A stretch of 64,000 bases of DNA, from positions 310,001 to 374,000 of the forward strand of contig JAPOWH010000002.1 of the NCBI GenBank assembly GCA_026707735.1. Reading direction: 5' to 3'. The DNA is from Gammaproteobacteria bacterium (lineage in GTDB: Bacteria > Pseudomonadota > Gammaproteobacteria > Pseudomonadales > Azotimanducaceae). Shown here piece by piece: positions 47,727-54,551 of the stretch (position 1 is its first letter; each line of letters begins with the position of its first letter). A program made the translations under genes and the position numbers. The notes beneath the pieces were generated by a model. That model had not been told where the DNA came from. It saw nothing but the letters and a program-made list of their open reading frames with translations, and ran no database searches.

Positions 47727-48890
47727 ATGACAGCAGCCAAGACGGTTCGAATTGACAATATTGCGAAATCGGGAATTGACAAAGCGAAGCTAGACATTCT
47801 TCGAACTCGTGCACGCAAGGAGGTGGAAGAGGGACTTTTGCCCTCCGTTCAGTTCGCTGTAGCTCGAAGCGGAGAGATTGTCTGGTCCGAGGCGATTGGA
47901 GCCGCAGGCATTGAAACGCTGTATCCCATATTTTCGTGTACGAAAGCTGTACTCGCCTCAGCCGCATGGCTGCTTATACAAGAAGGGCAATTGGACAAAG
48001 ATGAGCATGTTGTGGACGTCATTCCGGAATTTGCCACAAATGGCAAGCACGAAGTTCGGGTGGCCGACCTCTTTCTGCACACCGCCGGATTTCCCATGGC
48101 ACCCTTTCGCCCTCTCGATTGGGATGAGCGTGAGAAACGAATTGCGCGCTTCGCGCAGTGGAGGCTCAATTGGCCAACGCGTGAACGCTACGAATACCAT
48201 CCTTCGTCCTCAATGTGGGTCGTCGCCGAAATAATCGAAAGAAAGACGGGGCAGGATTTCCGAACCTTTATTCACGAGCGAATATTGGACCCACTTCGAT
48301 TGAACGATCTCTTTGTCGGTTTGCCGGATTCCCAAAACTATCGAGTAGCCACGCTGGAAATGGTTGGCGACCCATTAACCAGTGAAGACTACGCTAGGCT
48401 GAATCTGCCCGAACCGCCGGAAACGGAAGTTACCCCGGATGCCATATTGAGTTTCAATCGTCCGGACATCCGCGCAGTTGGGGTTCCAGGTGGAGGAGCC
48501 CTCGCCACCGCTGCGGCACTGGCGTTGTTCTACCAAGCATTACTGCATGGCGGCGCAAACGGGGGCGATAGAGTCTGGACTCGCCGGACACTGGAGTTTG
48601 GACTGAAAGTCATAAGCGGCGACTACAAAGAGCAACTAACGGGTGTTCCCGTGAATCGATCTTTAGGAGTGATCATTTCTGGAGATGAGCGTAGGAATTT
48701 TCGCGGATTCGGACATACGAATTCGGAAAAGGCGTTTGGACATGGAGGCGCCGGTGGCCAGATTGCCTGGGCTGATCCAAGGACGGGACTATCGTTTGCC
48801 TATGTGACAAACGGTCACGACAGAAATCCATTGCGTATGGGGAGACGAGGTGTCTCTCTATCTACCAAAGCAGCCGCTTTGGCCACCTAG
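47727..48890 (+). CDS. Beta-lactamase-fold serine hydrolase (class C / esterase VIII type)
   Basis: 387 aa. The nucleophile SxxK is [15 protein letters not shown] (about residue 70), with a Tyr-containing second motif [16 protein letters not shown] near 155 and a C-terminal [15 protein letters not shown] (HGG in place of KTG). These features fit esterase/carboxypeptidase-type members rather than a drug-resistance enzyme. Cytoplasmic by lack of a signal peptide. GGGAG precedes the ATG at 47727. Substrate unknown. Confidence 0.9.
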   Translation: MTAAKTVRIDNIAKSGIDKAKLDILRTRARKEVEEGLLPSVQFAVARSGEIVWSEAIGAAGIETLYPIFSCTKAVLASAAWLLIQEGQLDKDEHVVDVIPEFATNGKHEVRVADLFLHTAGFPMAPFRPLDWDEREKRIARFAQWRLNWPTRERYEYHPSSSMWVVAEIIERKTGQDFRTFIHERILDPLRLNDLFVGLPDSQNYRVATLEMVGDPLTSEDYARLNLPEPPETEVTPDAILSFNRPDIRAVGVPGGGALATAAALALFYQALLHGGANGGDRVWTRRTLEFGLKVISGDYKEQLTGVPVNRSLGVIISGDERRNFRGFGHTNSEKAFGHGGAGGQIAWADPRTGLSFAYVTNGHDRNPLRMGRRGVSLSTKAAALAT

Positions 48891-48907
48891 ACGTTTTAGG
48901 CCTTCAT

Positions 48908-49198
48908 TTGACTAGAACGCGCACAATCAAAGGCCGGGGAGCAACGAACAGCCCCTCACCGCGGTACTTGAACACGTCAACGATACCCGAAGACGACGGG
49001 TGGGAGATTGATGCGCTCCTAGCCAAGAAATTTCCCTCTGACGAACCCACTACCGAGCTGTTCCCAGACCAAACAAAGAACCTAATCACTAGGAACCAGT
49101 CTCCGGACGTGCCGTTTGACCGTTCGATTAATCCCTACAAGGGCTGCGAGCACGGGTGCGTCTACTGCTTTGCTAGGGGAATTATAAAGAATACTTGA
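48908..49198 (+). pseudogene. PA0069-family radical SAM protein, 5' part, cut by an IS1595-type element
   Basis: Start at TTG 48908 (no ATG in this frame nearby). The N-terminal part has [13 protein letters not shown] and the complete cluster motif CEHGCVYC, three residues before the break. The native frame ends at FAR (49176); the ORF then runs through the transposon end to a TGA. The rest of the gene resumes at 51864. The native coding pieces, 269 + 865 nt, make 1134 nt (377 aa), a normal length, and read on in frame as PTHAFLDLSPGLDFE. Family enzymes are uncharacterised radical SAM proteins, sometimes annotated as splB-like. Confidence 0.9.
49169..49176 (+). repeat. Left copy of 8-bp target-site duplication
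   Basis: TTTGCTAG stands directly before the left terminal repeat and again directly after the right terminal repeat (51856-51863). The 8-bp length is characteristic of the IS1595 family. Confidence 0.92.
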
Positions 49199-49200
49199 CA
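49177..49200 (+). repeat. Left terminal inverted repeat of the IS1595-type element
   Basis: Begins GGGAATTATAAAG and ends ACTTGACA. All 24 bases match the reverse complement of 51832-51855; the match stops after this point. Its last six bases (TTGACA) form the -35 box of the transposase promoter. Confidence 0.95.
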
Positions 49201-49222
49201 AACTCGTCTCAATCACTACAAT
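49195..49222 (+). promoter_or_regulatory. Sigma-70-like promoter of the transposase, -35 box in the left terminal repeat
   Basis: TTGACA at 49195-49200, 16-bp spacer, TACAAT at 49217-49222. Seven nucleotides separate the -10 box from the ATG at 49230, so transcripts would begin at or next to the start codon (leaderless). The right end has the same arrangement. Confidence 0.8.
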
Positions 49223-49229
49223 CATCAGT

Positions 49230-50234
49230 ATGGAAAATGAGGTTGTAGCAATGAAGAAAGCACCCGGAAAGGCGCATAGAACAGGACTTACGCTTATGCA
49301 ACTGTTCGAGATGTTCCCGGACGAAACGGAGGCGTCCAAGTGGTTCGAGTCGATCTATTGGGAAGATGGTCGCAAGTGCGGAAAGTGCCACAGCGAGAAC
49401 ACAAGAGAGGTCAAGAGCAGAAAACCAATGCCCTACTGGTGCAAGGACTGCCGAAGCTACTTCAGCGTCAAGACGGGAACAGTGCTAGCCAACTCCAATG
49501 TGCCTTTGCGAAAGTGGGCTATTGCCATCTATCTCTGCCTGACCAGTCTCAAGAGCGTTTCAAGCATGAAGCTACATAGAGACATCGGCGTGTCGCAACC
49601 GACGGCGTGGTTCATGCTCCATCGCATTCGAGAAGCATGGTCGAACGAACCAGCGGAGGAATTTGACGGACCTGTCGAAGTGGACGAAACCTACATGGGT
49701 GGCAAACGCAAGAACATGAGCAATTCCAAACGAAAGGAATTGACAGGGCGCGGTCCGGTTGGCAAGACCGCCGTTGTGGGAGCGAAGGACAGAGCCAGCA
49801 ACGAAGTCAGGGCACAGGTTGTGGCTTCAACGGACTCGAGAACGCTGGTCGGGTTCGTTGAGGAGAACACATCGAAGGGTGCTATCGTCTACACGGACGA
49901 CTCGCCTTCCTACAACAGACTGTCAACGATGTTCAACAAGTACATTCACGAGAGCGTGAAGCACTCGGTTGGCGAGTATGTCAGAATGCAGGCTCACACC
50001 AATGGCGTGGAGAGCTTTTGGTCAATGCTGAAACGAGCGCACAAGGGGACGTTTCACAAGATTAGCCCGAAGCACCTGAACCGATACGTTCAGGAATTCG
50101 CGGGCAAGCACAACATCAGAGAGCTAGGAACGATCGGTCAGATGAGAGACACGGTTCTCCGGCTTGTCGGTCGGAACCTTCTCCACAGACGACTTGTCTC
50201 GGACAACGGATTGAGCTCCATGTCGAGGTCGTAG
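49230..50234 (+). CDS. IS1595-family (ISXO2-like) DDE transposase
   Basis: 334 aa. N-terminal zinc ribbon CGKCHSENTREV ... YWCKDCRSYFS, then the ISXO2-like catalytic domain with Asp in VEVDETYMGGKRK, Asp in VYTDDSPSYNRL and the final Asn/Glu motif AHTNGVESFWSMLKRAHKG. Full length with no frameshift, so it is likely active. Two starts are possible: ATG 49230, which lies 7 nt after the -10 box (leaderless), or ATG 49251, which has GAGG 8 nt upstream. Confidence 0.95.
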   Translation: MENEVVAMKKAPGKAHRTGLTLMQLFEMFPDETEASKWFESIYWEDGRKCGKCHSENTREVKSRKPMPYWCKDCRSYFSVKTGTVLANSNVPLRKWAIAIYLCLTSLKSVSSMKLHRDIGVSQPTAWFMLHRIREAWSNEPAEEFDGPVEVDETYMGGKRKNMSNSKRKELTGRGPVGKTAVVGAKDRASNEVRAQVVASTDSRTLVGFVEENTSKGAIVYTDDSPSYNRLSTMFNKYIHESVKHSVGEYVRMQAHTNGVESFWSMLKRAHKGTFHKISPKHLNRYVQEFAGKHNIRELGTIGQMRDTVLRLVGRNLLHRRLVSDNGLSSMSRS

Positions 50235-50303
50235 CAGAGCCTTCGCCAGCTTCTCCGGTGTCGCGCCCGCCAAATGCTTTTTGGGATCAAGCATCGCTTT
50301 CAT
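50124..50303 (-). CDS. Possible small ORF antisense to the transposase 3' end
   Basis: About 59 aa from ATG 50303: MKAMLDPKKHLAGATPEKLA and a basic rest. The composition looks protein-like rather than random and a similar small hypothetical protein seems to occur elsewhere, but this is memory, not a search. It overlaps the transposase end by 111 bp in antisense and has no strong ribosome site. It may be a third cargo gene or a shadow. Confidence 0.3.
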   Translation of the reverse strand: MKAMLDPKKHLAGATPEKLAKALLRPRHGAQSVVRDKSSVEKVPTDKPENRVSHLTDRS

Positions 50304-50338
50304 GACAACGATTTTAACATGGAAGCGGTATGTCAGAA

Positions 50339-50608
50339 TCACTCGTAGACGAAAGTAGGTGGAGTGAGCCTACGGAAATAGCCCTTGCGGTACTGGATGA
50401 ATTTAGAGCGTTGGGTCATCCTTTGGAGAGCCTTTTGGTGCTCTTCGATGAGTTGGTGCGACATATACTCGTTAGCGAGTTTGAGGACATGTTCACGCTC
50501 ACCACTAATACCACAACGCGGACAGCGAAGGCGATTGAGCTGACCTTCCACGACGACCTCTTCAGGAAGCGTCTTGCAGATGCGGCAAACAAGCGTCTTG
50601 GTACTCAT
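50339..50608 (-). CDS. Small zinc-ribbon protein, cargo of the element
   Basis: 89 aa. Two CxxC pairs (LVCRICKTL and LRCPRCGIS) form a zinc ribbon, followed by a helical basic tail (HQKALQRMTQRSKFIQY). The ATG at 50608 lies 10 nt after the methyltransferase stop with a good AGGAG ribosome site, so both form one transcript. Same family as a DNA- or protein-binding partner cannot be told from sequence. It may help target or regulate the MTase/HNH enzyme (inference). Confidence 0.75.
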   Translation of the reverse strand: MSTKTLVCRICKTLPEEVVVEGQLNRLRCPRCGISGEREHVLKLANEYMSHQLIEEHQKALQRMTQRSKFIQYRKGYFRRLTPPTFVYE

Positions 50609-50618
50609 ATTGAATCTC

Positions 50619-51802
50619 CTATTGATTGAGCTTGGCGACGAGGTATTCCATGCCTCGGTCTCCCTTGATGCTGTTGCAGGAACCACACAACAGCTGGAGA
50701 TTTGATATGTGGTCGGTGCCTCCCTGCGCCCTCGCAATGATGTGATCCACTTCGAGGTGCCGAGGCTCGAAGTGGGTCTTGCACCCGTTGCAGTCTCCGC
50801 CTTGCTCGCCATAGAGAGCCTTGCGGTTGTCAAGCGATCTGTACAGAGGAATCCTGCCAATGTCCGTGCGCTTGGGTATGTCGGTCCTGTGAACGATGCG
50901 GCGCATGAGATCGTCGATTCTCTGCCTGACGAGTTGAGCCGCCTTCTCTGAAACGTCGATTCCCACCCATTGGCGATTGAGAGCGTCGGCGGCCACGCAT
51001 GCGGTGGCGCACCCGCAAAACGGGTCCAGCACCATGTCGTCGTCGTTTGAACTCGCCTTGACAATACGGTCCAAAAGAGCAATCGGCTTCTGAGTCGGAT
51101 AGCCAACTCTTTCTCTTGCCATGTTGTTAATAGTCGGAATTCTCCAAACATCGTGCATACGCTTACCGAGCGGATTGGGTTTGTATTTATCTTTGTAGCC
51201 AGCGGGATTTCGAACGAAATTGCTAGTAGCAAGATAAGGCTCTCTAGCCCTGTCTTCGATGTAGGTGGCTAAGTCGAAACTCTTAACGTAAAACAGAAGC
51301 ACGTCATGCTTCCGACAATACGCTTTCTTGATATTGGAGGTTCCGTTGTAGTAGTGCCAAATGATTTCATTCCGAAAGGCCGCACGGGGGGGGTAAATAC
51401 ACAGTCCATGAGGAGCTTCAAGTAGTGGCTCATGGTCGGGTCGCAATGCAGGTAGATCGAGCCAGTGGGCTTCAAGAGCCGATGCATTTCGAGCAATCGC
51501 ACCGCCATGTAGATCAGGTACGACTTGTCGGAATTGGTCATGGCCGCCTGGATGACCCGGTTCAGCTTCGGGTGCTTTGCCTCTATCAGATCGAGCCAAG
51601 CAATGTCCACGTCCTGCAGCGACCAAGTGTCCTTGAACTCGGCGCCCGCCGCCTGCGAGCCTATCGGTGCGGCGTAGTTGGCGTTGCTATTGAAAGGCGG
51701 GTCGAGATAGATGAGATCAACCGACTCCGAGTTCATGCCTCGCATGATCGGGAGATTGTCGCCTGTCCATATGGTACGATTGACCCAATTCGCTTCGCTC
51801 AT
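50619..51802 (-). pseudogene. DNA adenine-type methyltransferase fused to HNH nuclease, frame broken at a homopolymer
   Basis: The 5' part starts at ATG 51802 (MSEANWVNRTIWTGDNLPIM) and carries the catalytic motif YLDPPFNSNANY (DPPF) and LLKPTGSIYLHCDP. At 51386-51393 eight G on the plus strand (eight C in the gene) shift the frame. The downstream frame continues with FRNEIIWHYYNGTSNIKKAY, the SAM-binding MVLDPFCGCATACVAA and, at the C-terminus, an HNH domain with CNGCKTHF, LEVDHIIARAQGG and LLCGSCNSIKGDRG. Motif order (IV before I) makes it a beta-class MTase, probably N6-adenine. Restored with six or nine C it would be about 394 aa. Either it has decayed, or it is switched by slippage, or the run is a sequencing error. 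Confidence 0.85.
51386..51393 (-). repeat. Poly-G/C run in the methyltransferase gene
   Basis: Eight consecutive G on the plus strand. The upstream and downstream coding frames join only if the run has six or nine bases. Homopolymer runs of this kind are classic slippage sites for phase variation. Confidence 0.8.
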
Positions 51803-51809
51803 GGAAGCG

Positions 51810-51837
51810 ATTGTAGGAATCAGGAATTGTCTGTCAA
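51810..51837 (-). promoter_or_regulatory. Sigma-70-like promoter of the cargo operon, -35 box in the right terminal repeat
   Basis: On the minus strand: TTGACA (51832-51837), 16-bp spacer, TACAAT (51810-51815), then 7 nt to the ATG at 51802. This mirrors the left end exactly (same boxes, spacer and start distance) although the spacer sequences differ. Transcripts would be leaderless. Confidence 0.8.
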
Positions 51838-51855
51838 GTATTCTTTATAATTCCC
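51832..51855 (-). repeat. Right terminal inverted repeat of the IS1595-type element
   Basis: Reverse complement identical over 24 bases to 49177-49200. It carries the cargo -35 box at its inner end. Confidence 0.95.
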
Positions 51856-52728
51856 TTTGCTAGGCCCACGCACGCTTTTCTCGATCTCTCTCCGGGGTTG
51901 GATTTTGAAACGAAGATTTTCTACAAGACGGCTCCCGTAGATCGGCTTCACGAAGCATTGAATGACCCCAAGTACGAATGTAAGCCGATAGCCATAGGAA
52001 CAAATACGGATCCCTATCAGCCCGCAGAGAAGAGTCTTAAAGTCACACGCAGCATTCTTGAGACATTGCTTGAATACAAGCATCCAGTAAGTGTCGTTTC
52101 CAAGGGAGTACTGATTTTGCGAGACTTGGACCTATTTCAGGAATTCGCCAAGCTGAATCTCATTAGCGTGGCCATTAGCGTCACCACTCTTCAGAACGAT
52201 CTAAAGGCGAGACTTGAGCCTAGGACTGCATCTCCTGGAGCACGGCTTCGTGTGTTGAGGACTTTGTCGCAAGCCAATGTACCCGTGGGAGTAATGGTCG
52301 CTCCCATCATTCCAATGCTTAACGATCATGAATTGGAGGAAATCATAGATCGTTCGACAGACGCGGGCGCAGAATTTGCAGGGTACGTCTTGATTCGATT
52401 GCCATTGGAGGTGCGACCGATGTTCGAAGACTGGCTCGACGAGCATTTTCCTCTGAAGGCTGGAAGAGTCATGAGTCGCATAAGAGACCTGCACGAGGGC
52501 AAGGCATATGATCCTCGGTTTGGTCACAGAATGCGCGGCACCGGCGTCTACGCGGAGTTGATTAGAAAACGGTTTGACATCGCGCGGTCCAATTGTGGAC
52601 TAAGCGTCAACGAAAGTGGCGACTTGGCCGCAGGCGAAGCAGGCAATCTTTTTGTAAATGCGAAAGGCGTAAAGCCGCTACGTACTGATTTGTTTAAACC
52701 GAGATATCAACAAACCTATCTGTTCTAG
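51856..52728 (+). pseudogene. PA0069-family radical SAM protein, 3' part after the insertion
   Basis: The first 8 bases are the right target duplication; native reading resumes as PTHAFLDLSPGLDFETKIFY and runs to the stop at 52728. It contains SAM-binding residues of the radical SAM barrel (TNTDPYQPAEKSLKVT, PISVVSKG-like PVSVVSKGVLILRDL, VAISVTTLQNDLKARLEPR) and a family C-terminus. An internal ATG-free start exists at 51898 (TTG), but a fragment without the Cys cluster would be inactive. Confidence 0.9.
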
Positions 52729-52866
52729 ATTGGTTCAATATTCCTTGAATACCTCCGGTGCCTGTAGCGAAATGACAGCTGCTAATGGCAGACGAAGATG
52801 AATGAGTCCCGGGAGGTAGGAAGGCGACCCCACTGAGCCTAGCTAGATTGTCGTAGGTACAAGCTG

Positions 52867-53199
52867 CTAGTTGAGCAGTACTAGAGCCGACACGAGTGCA
52901 GCAACGATGCCAAGCAAAACGACGAATCCGGAAGAACACACTACTGCCACAACCGGGGAAGTACAACTAACGTAGACTTCCGCGAGTTTATTTGCCGTGT
53001 AGCCTGCGACTATCACTGATCCTAGAACACACAAAATCAGTGCTTCGACGTGCAGTCCCCAAGTCGCACGCAAAAAACTGGCATACGACGCGAACACAAG
53101 CAAGAACACTCCGCCGAAATTGAGCAGCTTGTTGCTGTATAGAAGTTCTCGAACCTGATCGGCCGAAAACTTGCGGGTTGAGTTGGAGGTTTCGTACAT
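52867..53199 (-). CDS. Small three-helix membrane protein of unknown function
   Basis: 110 aa. A polar N-terminus (YETSNSTRKFSADQVREL) is followed by three hydrophobic segments (NFGGVFLLVFASYASFL, ALILCVLGSVIVAGYTA, VVAVVCSSGFVVLLGIVAAL). Not a family I recognise. The ribosome site at ATG 53199 is weak. It stands between the interrupted radical SAM gene and a PhyH gene with 197 bp to the latter. Confidence 0.55.
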   Translation of the reverse strand: MYETSNSTRKFSADQVRELLYSNKLLNFGGVFLLVFASYASFLRATWGLHVEALILCVLGSVIVAGYTANKLAEVYVSCTSPVVAVVCSSGFVVLLGIVAALVSALVLLN

Positions 53200-53396
53200 C
53201 CTACACTGTGCTTTTTAAGAGAACATGCGGTTTTTTGTTGAGCGTCGCGCGCCGGGTGCGACTAAGAGCATATTATCGAATAGTTAGCGATTTGTATTAG
53301 CGTTAGGGTGTTCGTCCAACGTTTCCTGAAGGCACCCCAATGAGTACAGGGTCATCCCAAAACATATGGCTAAACGATCTTGTAAGTGGAGAAACT

Positions 53397-54254
53397 CTAT
53401 CGACTTTGCTGGTCAGCAATTACTTCGACCTGGTCGCGAGGTCCATAGAAGTAAGAGCCGGGGCGGAACTCATATCCCAAATCGCCAAGTAGGCGCCGTT
53501 GCCGTGGTGAACACCATTCAGCCAGAGCTGGCGTAAATTCAAAGTCGTATTGCCGCATGAACATTTGGCAATAGTTGTAGAGTATGGTTTTGCGCGCTCT
53601 CCCCGATCGATTCTTGCACGGACCGTGCCACATGGAATGAGGAAACAGTATGCAATCGCCTGCTTCACCGAGGATCTGAAGGGAGCCGGGCGAGTCTGGC
53701 GTTATGGGAGTGTCGGTCTCGAACGGAATTTGCTTTCTGTGACAACCCGGAAATAGTGTCAAGTTTCCTGAATCTCTCTCGGTGGTGTCCGTCAATAAGT
53801 ACATTGCTTTCATAGCCAACGGAGGACTTGACTCGGAAGGTCGGATAAGTCGCAATGCTTCTCCACCATCAGTGTGCGTATAGCCTGGAAAGGAGTCGGA
53901 TGACGGGCGAACAATGGCTTGTGTCATGCTCAAACAGATGTACGGTCCCATAATGTCGACGATCAGATCGAATATGTTGGGTCGATCCATCAAGTCAACG
54001 AAGTGCTTGCCGTATGGGAGCAAATCTCGGCGGTCCATCCAGCCGTCGATGTTCATTGCGTCTGCGTGGGGCAACCAACCGTAGTGTCCTATCGGTAGGT
54101 TTTGCTCCCTAACGGGCTCAAATCCCGGAACTCGTCGCAAACGATCGATTTCCGAATTAAATAGCGCGACTTCATTTGGGCTCAAAGCATTCCTAATGAC
54201 AAGATAGCCGTTCTTTTCCCAATGGTCGCGTTGTTCACTGGTTAGCTTATTCAT
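53397..54254 (-). CDS. Phytanoyl-CoA dioxygenase (PhyH) family protein, second copy type
   Basis: 285 aa from ATG 54254; the frame continues to 54284 but the extra residues do not fit. Iron ligands H-x-D in YTHTDGGEALRL and the distal His in FPHSMWHGPCKNR, with Arg in GRARKTILYNY for 2-oxoglutarate. The start WEKNGYLVIRNALSPNEVALF matches the family. Only distantly similar to the 42001-42642 gene, so it probably has a different substrate. Monocistronic, with 267 bp upstream that hold no clear signal. Confidence 0.88.
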   Translation of the reverse strand: MNKLTSEQRDHWEKNGYLVIRNALSPNEVALFNSEIDRLRRVPGFEPVREQNLPIGHYGWLPHADAMNIDGWMDRRDLLPYGKHFVDLMDRPNIFDLIVDIMGPYICLSMTQAIVRPSSDSFPGYTHTDGGEALRLIRPSESSPPLAMKAMYLLTDTTERDSGNLTLFPGCHRKQIPFETDTPITPDSPGSLQILGEAGDCILFPHSMWHGPCKNRSGRARKTILYNYCQMFMRQYDFEFTPALAEWCSPRQRRLLGDLGYEFRPGSYFYGPRDQVEVIADQQSR

Positions 54255-54551
54255 GCCATTCACACAAGACTTGCATCGGAGCAAAGTTTACTCAAGAACG
54301 TCGAACCTGTTGAATCTTACGGATCGCGCTTTTTCCAGAAACTACTCCGACGCCTCGAGTGTCCCTTTGGTTCGCGACACTTTTGAAAACTCAAGCTGGA
54401 TGAACTTTCAAATCGTGGTATCTCAGGTGTCGAGACTTGGAAGATTTAACTCTCACTTCAAGCGGGAGTCAGAGGCGAGTTCCACACATCAGTCTTGATG
54501 ATGCAGATTTCACGCAATTTGACTTGTTTTGCGTGCCACTAGCTTCCTGAA

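Larger units (their letters stand above)
49177..51855 (+). mobile_element. IS1595-type insertion element with methyltransferase/HNH cargo
   Basis: 2,679 bp bounded by 24-bp perfect terminal inverted repeats (49177-49200 and 51832-51855) that start GGGAATTATAAAG, flanked by an 8-bp target duplication. Left to right: transposase on the plus strand, a possible small antisense ORF, then on the minus strand a zinc-ribbon gene and a methyltransferase/HNH gene entering from the right end. Some IS1595-family members are known to carry passenger genes. It sits in a radical SAM gene. The complete ends and duplication suggest a recent insertion, though the cargo methyltransferase frame is broken. Confidence 0.93.

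Noticed and set aside
47727-48890. Drug-resistance beta-lactamase
   Set aside because: SxxK is present but there is no signal peptide, and an HGG motif replaces KTG; an esterase/peptidase-like role fits better.
50330-50629. 99-codon plus-strand frame antisense to the zinc-ribbon gene
   Set aside because: The minus-strand frame has two CxxC pairs, a good ribosome site and operon spacing; the plus frame is its shadow.
53341-53493. 50-codon plus-strand frame overlapping the PhyH 3' end
   Set aside because: Mostly antisense to a conserved gene, with no supporting signal.
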